Source of the DNA: Pegoplata infirma
Taxonomy: Eukaryota > Arthropoda > Insecta > Diptera > Anthomyiidae
NCBI GenBank assembly: GCA_963921195.1
Contig: OY992536.1
Span: 177,824,995 to 177,888,994, forward strand
Length of the DNA stretch: 64,000 bases
Direction of reading: 5' to 3'
Numbering within the stretch: the first letter of the stretch is position 1; every line of letters starts with the position of its first letter. A program made the translations under genes and the position numbers. Positions 33,539 through 45,500 of the stretch are shown piece by piece. The notes below the pieces were generated by a model. That model made no database searches. It was not told where the DNA came from and saw only the letters and a list, made by a program, of their open reading frames with translations.

Positions 33539-34921
33539 TATACCCTACACCACTCTGTGGTACAGGGTATAATGAGTTTGTGCTGATGTTTGTAACTACC
33601 CGAAATATTGGTCCTAGACCTACCTTCAAGTATACCGATCGACTCAGAATGACTTTTTGAGTCGATTTTGCGATGCCCGTCCGTCCGTCTGTCCATCTAT
33701 CGGTTTAAGCACGATACAGGTCGCAATTTTCTATCAATTGACTTGAAATTTAAAACATAAGCATCTTTTGGGCCAAGGACGAAGACTATTGAAATTGGAG
33801 AAAGTCGGTCCATGTTAAGACCTATTATAATAATTACTGTATTATAATAGATATCGCTTTAAAATTTAGTAGGTAATCAAACTTTGTATGCACTTCAAAT
33901 TTCAAAGGAATCGGGTCAGTCCTTCTGGTAGTCCCCATACAAACCACCTTCCCGATATTCACATAATTCCCTCAAAATTCATGAAAATGGAAATATTTGA
34001 TAAAAATTTTATTTTTAGGTGTTAAACGTGTACTTTAGTAACCTAATCAAATCGGAATATAATTGGACCATTTTTGGACTTAAAGGGAAGTCTCCCTGGT
34101 GTCACCCTCCGATCTTCATGAAATTTGGAGATGTTGTTAAGAACGAAAATTAATTCGACACGTATTTTTTTTTAGCGGCCTAAACTCATTTTTGGTGGGG
34201 GGGTCGATTTGTATAGGGGGAAATTGACCTTTTTCAGTTTTTTACGATTTACGCCTATTTAAACAAAATTAATATAGGCACTTGTGGTATCAGATTAAAG
34301 GTATTAAAAATACCTATCTAATGGTGCTAACAACGGGCCAAAGAAGTTAATATTTTTCGACTTATTGACAAAAATGTCCTAAAATTTTGGTATTTTGGTC
34401 AATATGACGAAAAGTTGTGCATGTTTGGACACGTTCTTAGCACACGTAGATAGGTTTTCCAAAGACCTTTCATTTGATATGTAACATGACTAGGTTTCTT
34501 TGCATAATATAGGAGATAAACGAAAAAAACTGAAAAATGACCTTGTCTTTCCCCCTCCCTTTTACCCCCTAAATATGAATTTGGGCCGCTAAAAAAAAAT
34601 ACGTGTCCCTTTATTTTTTCTGATCTACAAAATAAAACCAATTCCATAAAGATCCGCGGGTGACACTAGGGAGACTTCCCTTGTTAGTCCCCCATATAAA
34701 AATTTCGACCGAAATATCGCCATATTCAATTAAATCGGTTTATTGACAAAAAAAACAAATTTCAAAAAAAATTTGATCTGTGTGTGTTTTCTACACTAAA
34801 TAAAGATCTAACAAAAGACAGATCCAATCGGTCCATGTTTGGACTTGGGACCCATTTTACGGAAAACACTGGTGTAGGGTATCATATGGTCGGTCTTGAC
34901 CGACTATAACTTTCTTACTTG
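33539..34921 (+). mobile_element. DINE-1-like element, long copy
   Basis: Starts TATACCCTACACCACTCTGT and ends with the hairpin 'gtcggtcttgaccgac' and 'tttcttacttg'. It is longer than 29408-29858 because it keeps internal sequence ('gtagtccccatacaaaccac') and holds a foldback MITE at 34083-34683. Confidence 0.75.
34083..34683. mobile_element. Foldback MITE, AAGGGAAGTCTCCCT ends, TTA TSD
   Basis: Left AAGGGAAGTCTCCCTGGTG and right CACTAGGGAGACTTCCCTTG are inverse, with TTA on both sides (34080-34082, 34684-34686). Inner arms match over most of their length ('cgacacgtattttttttagc' with 'gctaaaaaaaaatacgtgtc'). A relative with the same terminal CAAGGGAAGT is at 49297-49884. Confidence 0.7.
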
Positions 34922-35266
34922 TTTTTTTGCTGTTTTCGGGACGAAATCTTAAGTAAAGCCAAATTTTACAATTTTTTTGTTGCTTTTTTGGTAAGAAAGG
35001 AAATATAAAGAAAAAATAAATCACGCAAACTCACGCGAAAAAATTTACTCACGCACACTCACTCACAATCACGTGAGTGAATTAAGTCACATTCACGCGT
35101 GATCCCGCTTGAATCATGTGAATCATGCTCTAATCTGCTCATGTGCCCATCTCTAGTCTCAAGGTTCTATCTCATACCGCTCCCGAGATATCGTCAATAA
35201 ACTTTGAAGGCGATTATCTCATCTTCTTTTTAGACTTAGCATGTTTTAAAATGGAGCCGTCGATGT

Positions 35267-35789
35267 ATATGTTTTTCAGATATGAGCATAAAAATAGCAC
35301 TAACAATTTCAAACTACACTAAGAAAAATGAAATCAAGCTAACACTTGATTTGGACATTTATACCGTACAATGGACTATTTAAATTCTGAGCGCCATGAA
35401 CTTGCCTAAAAATTTCCTTATTTTAGGCTTGTCCCTCAACTTAGTTCAAGCAAACAAACTCATTTTAGAAGTAAAACAGTCCAAGAAGTCAACAAAGTTT
35501 GTTTTCAATTGATCAAACAACATTTTAAAAATGAAATAAAAAATGTTGTTTTAAAAATGTTTTATGTTCAGATCAAAGGTGAACATAATCAAATTAAAAC
35601 GATAGCAATGTAATATTTAAAATTGATAAACTTTGATTTAAAAATGATTCTTGATTGGGTGTTTTATATTTATCTTTAGATATTCCGATTATTTTTTTAT
35701 TAGAGAATAAATATTATTTTTTTCTACCTTTATAGCTCAATGTAATTTTTATTTTACTAGACACATCACAATATTCTCATAGAATAATT
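35267..35789. other. AT-rich DNA, nothing recognised
   Basis: No repeat ends or coding features are seen. Confidence 0.35.
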
Positions 35790-36220
35790 TTTAAGGAAAT
35801 CATTTAACTTTTCTGAGATTCGGAGAATTTCTTATACGGAAAATGTTTCAGAATCTGAGAATTTTTCTACTGCGGAAAACGATTCAGATTCTGGATATTT
35901 TTTAGACGAAAAATTTCTCAGAATCTGAGATTTTTTTTACAAAAAAAAAAATGTCTTAAGTGTCTGAGAATTTTTCTATACCAGAAAATGATTTAGACTA
36001 TAGCATTTTTCTGAAAAGAAAAAAATCTCACAATCCGAGATTTTTTGTTCGAATCTGAAAGTTTTTCTTTATGAAAAAAAAAATGTTTAAAAATCTAAGA
36101 ATTTTGCAATACGAAAAATGTTTTTAGAATCTGAGAATTTTTCTATGCGAAAAATATCTCAGAATCTGAGAAATTATGAAAAATGTTTCAAAATCAGATT
36201 TTTTTTAGCCTGGCGCTATT
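35790..36220. repeat. Degenerate 'tcagaatctgagaattttt' repeat
   Basis: About ten units of 35-45 bp with the self-complementary core 'cagaatctgag' and A/T linkers such as 'tatacggaaaatg'. It resembles the array at 430-890. Confidence 0.6.
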
Positions 36221-36397
36221 GTTCAAACGTCACTGTTTATGTTCCTAAGCTTGTTAAATTTTTTTTGATAATTCGTGGTTAATAGTAGTTACCAATCTAT
36301 ACATATTTATATTGATAGGCTTATTTGATTGACATTAGGTATTAGAGAGAAAAAATGTGTATATTGTGTTCATATATTACGAGCAATATATGCTCAT

Positions 36398-37126
36398 TAG
36401 GGCATCCCGTCGAATCTAAACTTTCGAATTTCGTGTCGTAATAGCAGCCAAACGATGGCCACGAAATAGCTAACTGTGGGAAAATTTATGAATATTTTTG
36501 CAAGTGCATTTTCAGTCGGCAACCAGCGGTCAAAGTTTGAAGAATTGACAGTTGTCGACCAAAATTCATGTCCGAAGTTTTCAACCAAATCCGGTTCAAA
36601 AATTAAGAATTTTTGCGTCCTTTAAAAAAAAAATATTTAAAAAATTCTACAATAGTGGTTTTTGTCCACAAATTTTGATTTTAAAACATAAACACTATCT
36701 TTTAACCAAATTGGTCTTAAAAGTTGAACAATTTTGGTCCAAAAATGCTGATCAGCATTTGTGGACTAAAAACGATGATCAGCATTTTTAAACCAAAATC
36801 GCGTTTTTATAATTTATCAATAACATTTTCCAATTTTTTGGACCAATTTGGATAAAAAATAATTTTTATGTTTAAAAATCAGCATCTGAGGACCAAAATC
36901 GCTATTTTGGAATTTCTTAAAATATTTTTGCCAAAAATTTCTAATTTTTGAGCCGTATTTAGTCATAAAATTGAGACAAAAATTTTAGTCAAAAACCATA
37001 ATTTTTTTAAACTTTGACCTCTAATTGCCGACTGAAAAATGTTTCCACAATCAGTTCTTCCATGGCCATCGTTTGGCAGGTATTATGACACGAAGTTCGA
37101 AAGTTAAGATTTGACGGGACGCCCTA
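36398..37126. mobile_element. hAT-type palindromic MITE, 8-bp TSD
   Basis: Ends TAGGGCATCCCGTCGAATCT and GACGGGACGCCCTA, flanked by atgctcat (36390-36397) and atgctctt (37127-37134), 7 of 8 matching. Arms are inverse over about 200 bp each ('ggccatcgtttgg' with 'ccaaacgatggcc'). The two frames on opposite strands over the left arm are not genes. Confidence 0.75.
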
Positions 37127-37134
37127 ATGCTCTT

Positions 37135-38180
37135 GCCGGCATATGTACAATTTCATACATATTTTTTATTTTGATAATTTTCGATGTAATCATGAAATCA
37201 CCCTTTTATGGAGAATAATTTTTACAATCTAATAAATGTAATTTTTGCGTTTTTGCCATATATATTTTTTTTGTTATGTGCTTACAATTATACATACTTT
37301 GAAGGAACGTTTCCTAAGTGTCATACTCTAAAGTTAAAATAAGAGGATGCAAATATTTTGAGCACACAAAATAATGAAACATGGGCAGTTTTCTGGGTTA
37401 AATGGGAAAATATATTTTGTATAAATTAACTTAGATACATTTTTAAAAATGATTTTTTTTACTCAAAAACTTAGATAATTTATCTAATAACACTTTACCG
37501 GTTAAACTCGCTAATTGAAATTTACAAAAAATGGCGATTTTTTACGTTCAAGAAATTTGTTTAAAAAAATCTCAATTTTATTTTCCCTTGACCCTTTCAT
37601 AGAGCATGCGGCAGTCTTTGACAGGGTCAAGGAAAATAAATTTTGTACGTTTTTAAAAAAGCCATTTTTTGCAAATTTTAAAAATAGCGATATCTTGAAA
37701 ACCGTTCTACCGATTTAACTTGGATCGGTTTAATTTATTTCAATTAGCCTCAAAGTTGTAAGGACTGTCTCAAGCTCTATGAAAATCATGGGAAAAAGTT
37801 TTTTAGATTTGTTTTTTAAAAATTTATTAAACGTAGGAAAAAGCAGCCATTCTTTCAAATTTCAAATTGCGATATCTTGAAAACCCTTCAACCGATTTTA
37901 ATATTTTTTTGATATTTTTTCGCAGCGCATCGAAACTAAAAAATATGATGTTTCGCAACACATAATTTATTTTTTTTTATTTTAAAAAATCCAAAACTTT
38001 GATCACCGGACGCCACTGGTTTATTTAATCCGATTTTCCTCAAGTTTTTCTCATATAAGTTGTAGGCCCAGTAGAAAAAAAAACTTCTTTGCCATACAAA
38101 AATAATGTCAGTCTATTGCCCCCAAACCATATTGGTTTCCTCCAAACAAATAACAATTATTTTTAATCCATAATGGCTCA
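37135..38180. other. AT-rich DNA with 'gcgatatcttgaaaacc' repeats
   Basis: 'gcgatatcttgaaaaccgtt' (37688) and 'gcgatatcttgaaaaccctt' (37869) are two copies of a ~180-bp unit, related to sequence near 15803. No termini seen. The stretch 37135-37500 shows nothing recognisable. Confidence 0.4.
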
Positions 38181-38199
38181 TTGCCCTTTTCTTAAACAT

Positions 38200-38935
38200 T
38201 AAATCTGCTGGAAGATCCTACTTGTCAAATTTTAAGATTTTGGAGCACAAGTTTAATGGTTTTAAATATGTACAAATTTTCACTTTTATGTCCTCTTAGA
38301 ATCAAAATTTCTATAAACTTCCTTTTTCCAGAATGTTTTCTTTGCTGGATGATCCGAGATTTAAAATTTCGAGTTTTAAGAAATCGAATAAGTACCAAAG
38401 TGCAGTTTTCCACCCGCTTATAGCCTCTTAGAGTTAGAAACTCCTAAAAGTCTTTCCGATGGATGGAATGTAGGATAATTTCAAAAATCCAGTTTTTTGA
38501 TCATTATTTCAGGAGATCCAAAAACTTTTAAAGTTCATTTTTACCCACTTATTGTTAGAATGAAAATTTAACAAAAAGTAATTTTGTCATAATGTTTTAT
38601 GTCTGTATTATGAAATGTGGAATGCATTTCATTTTCTTTATCCATTTTATCAGGAGATAGAAATAGCACCAAAGTACTAGTTTTTACCTCTTTAAAAAAT
38701 ATAAATTTCAAAGAGATATTTAGATTTTTTTAGGCTGAAGTATCCCACGTTTAAAATTTCTAATACCAATATTTGAGGCGATAAAAAGTACTAAAGTACA
38801 TTATTTTACCCTTTTTTGTCTTCTTATAGTCGGAATTTTCAAAAAGTACTTTTTTCAAAATGTTTATTCCGCCGGAGGATTTTTTCCTGAATTTAAGTTT
38901 TTAGGACCATTATTGTAGAATCCCTTAGCATCGGA
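38200..38935. repeat. Degenerate ~130-bp tandem repeat
   Basis: About five units share 'ccagaatgttttctttgctg', 'gatgatcc', 'taccaaagtgcagtttt' and 'cttatagcctctta'-like phrases in the same order. Related sequence is at 20870-21060. Confidence 0.5.
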
Positions 38936-38956
38936 TTTTCCTAAAACCCAGACTTA

Positions 38957-39120
38957 GATAATAATCACAATTGGAGCGGGAAGCGTTTTTCCGCAATTGC
39001 TTAATTTCGTTTTATATGAAAACAAAATTCCGCCGCGTTTTTCCGCCAAACTAGATTAAATTCTATTTTTATGAGGGCAATTGCAGAAAACCGCTTGCCT
39101 CTCCAATTGTGATTATTATC
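38957..39120. mobile_element. Short MITE with perfect 20-bp TIR and TTA TSD
   Basis: GATAATAATCACAATTGGAG at the left is the exact inverse of the last 20 bp. TTA lies on both sides (38954-38956, 39121-39123), a PIF/Harbinger-type duplication. Inner 'cgtttttccgc' words pair too. A decayed relative lies at 20395-20500. Confidence 0.75.
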
Positions 39121-39374
39121 TTACAATTAGTGACTCTTCTCCGAGAGGTGAACCTATTTTCCAAATTTTGGACTGTGCGATGATGAATTAGTCACTCAGT
39201 AAGTCAGTCACTACACTCTTCTATATGTATAAATAAATTTCATTAAAATCGCTCGGCATTGGGATACCTTCCTTATAAGTTTGCCAAAAGTTTACAACTA
39301 CGACATTTACACCATTTTATATTACATTTTAGAAATTTTTTTCATTAACAATAAAAAATTCTGTTAACAAACTA

Positions 39375-39543
39375 AACTCTAATAAAATGAGTTCAGTTTC
39401 TTACTATAAATTGGGTAAATTTCAACAAACTTGAATTATTTACTACTATAAATTGAGTAAACTTAAATTTTAAGTAAAATTACACATTTTGTTTAAATTT
39501 ACCCAATTTATAGCAGGAAACTGAAATCATTTTAATTAGAGTG
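39375..39543. mobile_element. TA-flanked MITE, CACTCTAA termini, copy 2
   Basis: AACTCTAATAAAATGAG faces CATTTTAATTAGAGTG, between TA dinucleotides; the interior matches 21488-21660 ('ctataaattgggtaaatttc'). Confidence 0.7.
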
Positions 39544-39545
39544 TA

Positions 39546-39886
39546 CACACAAAAAATTTTATTTCCAAATAAAATTGCGTTTAAAACAATCATGTCGCAA
39601 CTAAACTTAAGATTGACACAACTGAAAAAAATCAGCTGCACACAGAAAAATAAATGCCCAACTGAATTTTTTAGTTGTATCAATTCAAAATTCAGTTGCT
39701 GCTACTATATTCGTCTGGGATAACCGAATGTTGTGGTTGTTTCAATTGAAATCGAGTAATGTAAAACAAATTCTGTTGTGACTAACGATATTGAACTTAT
39801 ATAACAACTTATATGCAATTGCATCAACCAAATTTTTGTTGAACCAACTGAATTTCTTTTCTAAGTGTGAAAATTTATTTTTTTGT
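39546..39886. mobile_element. TIR element, CACACAAAAAATTTTA end
   Basis: It begins directly after the TA of the preceding MITE with CACACAAAAAATTTTA and ends 'aaaatttatttttttgtgt'. 'caactgaa' and 'ttcagttg' words alternate inside. TSD uncertain. Confidence 0.45.
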
Positions 39887-39894
39887 GTCTAACT

Positions 39895-40614
39895 TAGAGT
39901 ATCCAAAAAACCGTCGATATTCAAAAACCGGTTTCAGTTTCGGGTTTTACATAAAATACCGGTTTTTTGATAATTTTAGAATTATATTAAAAAAAAAACG
40001 AAATTTGTTAAATAAATCGAAGAAAATAAGATACAAAATTATTTTATTAACTTCACTTTAAACATAAAAAACGTTTGGTTTTATATTATAAAATAATCAG
40101 GGTGTTCACTTCAGAAATTTTTGGCCCTTGCAACAGTGCAATATTGCAACTTTTTTTTTAAATTTTTTTTTATAAAATTATTATTTTTTTATTACCTTTT
40201 ATATGATGCGTCGTTGCAAGAAAATATACGCAATTTATTTTATCAGTCATACAATTGCTTCTATTCATAAAAAAAAACTAGCAAAAAAATTCCGTAATTT
40301 TGCAAGACTAAAATTTCTGACGTGTTAAAGTTTTTGATTATTTTCCATAAAATTGATTGATTTTTGATAAAAATTCACGTTCGATTTTTATTCTGCAAAA
40401 TATCGCTCAAAATTTTGGATCAAAATCGCTTCCAATTTTTTCTATAAATTACAAAGTGACACCAATGTTTTTGGTTTTTCATAAAAAATAAACCGGCTAA
40501 ACCGACCTAAAAACACCGGTTTTTCGAATAACCGAATTTTAATAAAAACCGATACCGGCCGGGTTTTTGAAAATAAAAAAAACGGTCCACCGGTTTTCGG
40601 GTTTGGATACTCTA
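39895..40614. mobile_element. hAT element 'ACCGG' family, copy 2
   Basis: Ends TAGAGTATCCAAAAAACCG and GGGTTTGGATACTCTA; flanks gtctaact (39887-39894) and gtctaatt (40615-40622) match 7 of 8. The left half and 'accggtttttcgaataaccg' near the right match 19282-20850. About 210 bp in the middle ('ggcccttgcaacagtgcaat') is unique to this copy. Confidence 0.8.
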
Positions 40615-40862
40615 GTCTAATTTAAGAAAAGTCATTCTAGGCAAGAGTGAACTTTTAAAACACAATTTTAAAATCCAACTGGAAATGTTGTAGTTACGGG
40701 TACTCGTCGTACTACACCCAATTACTAAAGTACAACATTAGGCATTCATGCATGAAATCTGTATTAAATGTTTGCGCATTTAATTTGATTTATTTTTTGT
40801 TTCTGTTGGTTGTAGTAATCAAATCTAATAAAATTAATGCACCATACGTTTATGAAACATAT

Positions 40863-40991
40863 CCCAGCAGAAACTATTGGGATTTTGGAAATTTCAAAAT
40901 AGAATTTCTTAAATACAATCAAATAGGATTATCAGAGTTTCAATTGAAATAATTTTAACAACTGCTGCTAAATTATATTTTTTTTGCTGGG
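40863..40991. mobile_element. Short element with CCCAGCA ends
   Basis: CCCAGCAGAAA faces TTTTTTGCTGGG. The unit is about 130 bp with 'tttcaattgaaat' near its centre. Short termini only, so the call is tentative. Confidence 0.4.
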
Positions 40992-42590
40992 ATGTACTTC
41001 AAAATTATTTTCGCAATTTTTTTTTTTAATAAAAAATATATTGAATTTGTTATTTTACACTTTAATTGAAATATATTTACAATAAATGATTTTCGTGTTG
41101 GGTTTGTGGGAACTTAGATATTTGTTATTAAGTATTTAATAAAATGTTCTATTTATATTTTTTCTAAAATCATAGCTGAAAAATTATTAGGTGCCATTTT
41201 AAATAGCACAAATTGATGGTCTTGTCAAAATTTGAAATTATAAGTTTTCAATACTTCTTACAAATTCCATTAAACAATATACTTACAAATATCAGATTAA
41301 CAATTTTATAGTAAAGTTCCAAAATGCTTACCTGTAATGAAAGAAAAATAGAAAAAGTTTTATTAGTCGGTAATCAATGTTATACAGGAAATGGTGTTAA
41401 AAATTAAAAATAATTTCCTAACTCAGAAATTTTAAATAATGAAAATTCTCAAGTAATTGGTTCAATTATTTTAGTAATTGAAACAATTACTTGAGTAATC
41501 AATATCGCAACTGTCGTGCTTAAAGAAAATTCAAATACTAAAGAAATTGAATATGTGTAATTATTAATTAAATTTCGATTATACAAATGGAAATAATCAA
41601 AAGTAAATTTTGTCTTCTGTTCAGTCATTAAATATTTTTTTTTAATGAAAGAAAACTAGAGCTAGGGAAACTTTTTTCTCTCTGACCCTATTTGGCCATT
41701 TCAAGGACTTAATAATAAATTTGATTCCATGGTCAAGTGTTGGTTTTTTTATTTATTTTTTTATTCATTTAATTACAAATCATTTCAACCTAAACCATGC
41801 TTTTTTTTTAAAATCTTCATATAAAAGGCAATTTCTTCTTTCGAAATTTTTATATTTTTGCAATTCAACCGCAAGTTGTTATTTTTTATTGCAAAATTTT
41901 CTTAGACATCCCAAATACATTTACTCTCGGAAAATTTATCTGAAAATCTGACTGCTTTTCTATAAGAAAAAGTCATCATTATATGATCGTTTTGGTTTCC
42001 GTTTTGGAAAAACATTATCCCCCAAAAAGGTTTTAAAATAATAATTACTAAAAGATTTTCCATTTTCTTAACAAGTAGATTTATAGTATCGTTCCAAATA
42101 CAGAATTAAACATTACTCTTACACTTTAATACATATTTTATTATATACATTTTGAACTGTAAAAACAACTATGTACTTACCCAACCCTTTGTCATTGTAA
42201 TTAAGTTTTCAGACGAAACAAAAACTACAAAACAAGCTCCAAGTGTTGAAGCGAAAACATAACCCAACACAAAACTTGAAAAGGTCTCTATATTTTATAT
42301 GGGTGTTCTTAAGAGAAAGGCGCACTTATTGTTAGTTAACTTCTCATTCGAATTCATTTTGAGTAATTTTTTAAAGAAGGTGTACTTAATTTAGTATAAT
42401 TTTGAAGAAACCCAGTTGGCAAAATAAAATCACCCCTGACATACTGCTGACTCTCCCTTTATGAAATCGCTGACATCTTCATACAATTTTTCAAAATGTC
42501 ATCAATGACATGTCAGCAGTTGGTCAGCAGTGTCCAACAATTCGTTTAAACAACCGCTGACCAACTGCTGACATGACATTTAGTAGTCTT
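40992..42590. other. Low-copy AT-rich DNA, no gene recognised
   Basis: Only scattered simple sequence until 42504. 'attttagtaattgaaacaatt' near 41470 is a local palindrome. No exon-like frame with recognisable domains. Confidence 0.35.
42504..42580. other. 27-bp inverted repeat next to the minisatellite
   Basis: 'catgtcagcagttggtcagc' at 42509 is mirrored by 'gctgaccaactgctgacatg' near 42556, with two mismatches over 27 bp and a ~23-nt loop. A further 'ctgacatactgctgac' lies upstream. It sits just before the first minisatellite unit. Confidence 0.6.
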
Positions 42591-45500
42591 TCTAGGAAGG
42601 GCTTCTGTTAAATACTCTTTATTACAACAGGGTACTTTTTTTTGCGAAGAAATGTACTAAAATTACTCCTGCTAGGAAAGGGTACTTTCTAGGAAAGGGT
42701 ACTTATTTGAGAACTCTTTCTACGAAAGGGTACTTATTTTAGTACTCTTTCTAGGAAAGGGTACTTATTGTAGAACTCTTTCTAAAAAAGGGTATTTATT
42801 TTAGTGCACTTTCTAGGAAAGGGTACTTATTTTAGCACTCTTTCAAGGAAAGGGTTCTTATCTTAGTACTCTTTTAAGGAAAGCGAATTTATTTTAGTAC
42901 TCAACCCAGGAAAGTGTACTTATTTAAGTACTATTTCTAGGAAAAAGTACTTATTTTAGTACTCTTTCTAGGAAAGGGTACTTATGTTAGTACTCCTTCT
43001 AGAAATGGGTACTTATTGTAGAACTCTTTCTAGAAAAGGGTATTTATTTTAGTACACTTTCTAGGAAAGGGTATTTATTTTAGTACACTCTCTAGGAAAG
43101 GGTACTAATTTTAGCACTCTTTCTAGGAAAGGGTTCTTATCTTAGTACTCTTTTTATTTTTTAGGAAAGCGAATTTATTTTGGTACTCTTTCCCGGAAAG
43201 TCCACTTATTTTAGTACTCTTTCTAGGAAAGAGTACTTATTTTAGTACTCTTTCTAGGAAAGAGTACTTATTTTAGCACTCCTTCTAGGAAAGAGTACTA
43301 ATTTTAGTACCCTTTCTCGGAAAGAGTAGTTATTTCAGTACTCTTTCTAGGTAAGAGTACTTATTTTAGTACTATTTCTAGAAAAATAACTTATTTTAGT
43401 ACTCCTCCTGGAAATACTACTTATTTTCCTACTCTTTCTAGGAAAGGGTACTCATTTTAGTACTCTTTCTAAAAAAAGTGTACTTAATTTAGTTCTCTTT
43501 ATTGTTTAATGAAATGTTACATATTTGAGCACGCTTTCTAGGAAAGGGTACATATTTTAGTTGTCTCTCTATAGGAAAGGGTACTTATTTTAGTACTCTT
43601 TCTTAGAAAGGGTTCTTATTTTAATACTTTTTTTAAGAAAGGGGACTTTTTATAGAGCAATTTCTAGGAAAGGATAGTTATTTTACTCTTACATATTTTA
43701 GTACTCTTTTTAGGAAATGGTACTTATTTTAGAACTCTTTTTAGGAAAGGGTACTTATTTAAGTACTCTCTCTAGGAAAGGTTACTTATTTTAGTACTCT
43801 TGCGAAAAAAGGGTACTTATTTTAGCACTTTTTCTAGGAAAGCGTACTTATTATAGCGCTCTTTTCTAGGAAAGAGTAGTTAAAGAATGGCCCGCTTATA
43901 ATCTGGACGACTTATGTGCCTTATAAGTTATGAATGAAAATCCACATTTTTATAATTTAATTATCAAATTAAAGGAAAGTTTTCCACCTTTTTATTGGTA
44001 CCGGTTTCAAGTTTGTAGGTTAAATATTTTTTCGTACAGACGCCATTAAGCAAAATAAAGATTAAGAAATTTTGCACACTTTCACGTTTTTTGAGAAATA
44101 CAGCTGTTCAGAAATTGCTTAAACTTTTAAAATTCTAAAATTTACAGTGCTTAGTGTCTTGAATCCTTACGGGGCTATAGCAAGCATAAATTTAAAACCA
44201 TAAACGCGTAAAAAAAATATCGTTTTAGCCCAAGTTTGAAAAAAAAACATATCAAGTTGAAAAAACATACCTCCCTCGAATGAATCTTGTAGGACTTAAG
44301 TTCTACGGAGCGATAAATGACTAAACCCGCAAGAGAAAATCGAAGTTCGATGCCAAAACATGGTTTCGCTTTTTAAACGCCAATGTCTAAACGAAGTTTA
44401 AAGGTTGCCACATGAAACCTGCGTCAACTTTGATGTTAGAAATCACATGGAGTAAAAAATGAGTTTTGCCCACAATTTTAACCAATCGAAAAAAATTTGC
44501 CAAATGTAAAAAAATAAATTGAAGGAGAGTATAAAGAAGCAAAAAATGTATAATACTGTTAAATTTAACATTAAGTTTGATGCAGAGGTAGCACCGAAGG
44601 ATGTGCAAAATTTCTTCATCTTTTTTTCGGTTAATGACGTCTGTGCTAAAGAATATTTAACCTACAAACTTGAAACCTGTACCAAAACAAGTGAAAAAAA
44701 ATTTCCTTTAATTTGATACATAAATTATAAAAATGTGACTTTTCATTCAAAAGTTATAAGGCACATAAGTCGTCCAGATTTTAACCGGGCCATTCTTTAT
44801 TTTAGTACTCTTTCTAGAAAGAGTACTTATTTTAGTACTATTTCTAGCAAAATAACTTATTTTGGTGATCCTTCTGGAAATTCTACGTATTTTAGTACTC
44901 TTTCTAGGAAAGAGTATTTATTTTAGTACTCTTTTTGAAAAGAGTACTTATTTTAGAAAAAAGTACACGTTTTAGTACTCTCTGTAGGAAAAGATACATA
45001 TTTTAGAACTATTTTTAGGAAATGGTACTTTTTTAGTACTCTTTCTAGGAATGGATACTTTTTTTAGTTTACCAAAAAAAAAAACGTGGGTATTCAATAC
45101 TAAAAATTTAACTAAATTTTAGTCCAAATGGACCAAATGCAGAAATTGGTAACCAATACCAAAATTTTTTAATAAAATTATTGAAAACCAGTAAAAATTA
45201 CCAATTTTAGTACTTTGAATAAGCAAATTTTTAGTAGATTTTGTTACAAAATCACTTACTAAACCTTTAACTGTAGAATTATTTTGAGTGTACTCTTTTT
45301 AAAAAGTAGGTTTTATTGTAGTACTCTTTCTAGGAAGGGTATTTATTTTAGTACTCTTTCTAGGAAAGGGTACTTATTTTAGTACTCTTTCTAGGAAAGG
45401 GTACTTATTTTAGTACTATTTCTGGAAGTAGTACTTTTTTAATAATCTTTCTAGGAGACGGTGCTTATTTTAGAAATCTTTCTAAGAAAGGGCACTTGTT

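Larger units (their letters stand above)
33249..35155. mobile_element. hAT element 'AGAGATGGGC' family, copy A, exact 8-bp TSD
   Basis: Ends CAGAGATGGGCGCGTGAT and GTGCCCATCTCTA with an exact 8-bp duplication gtctcaag (33241-33248, 35156-35163). Both subterminal regions carry many 'actcactcac', 'cacgcac' and 'cacgtgagt' words, the sort of clustered motif hAT transposases often bind. The centre is occupied by a DINE-1-like element. Same family as 58570-60760. Confidence 0.85.
31366..35266. mobile_element. Possible gutted element with distant inverted ends
   Basis: 'catatcgacggtgtcattgc' followed by 'aaaacatgctaagtc' at the left is mirrored at 35224-35266 ('gacttagcatgttttaaaat' then 'ggagccgtcgatgtat'), about 27 of 35 positions matching. 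Everything between is filled by other insertions. A TSD is not clear and the pairing could be fortuitous. Confidence 0.3.
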
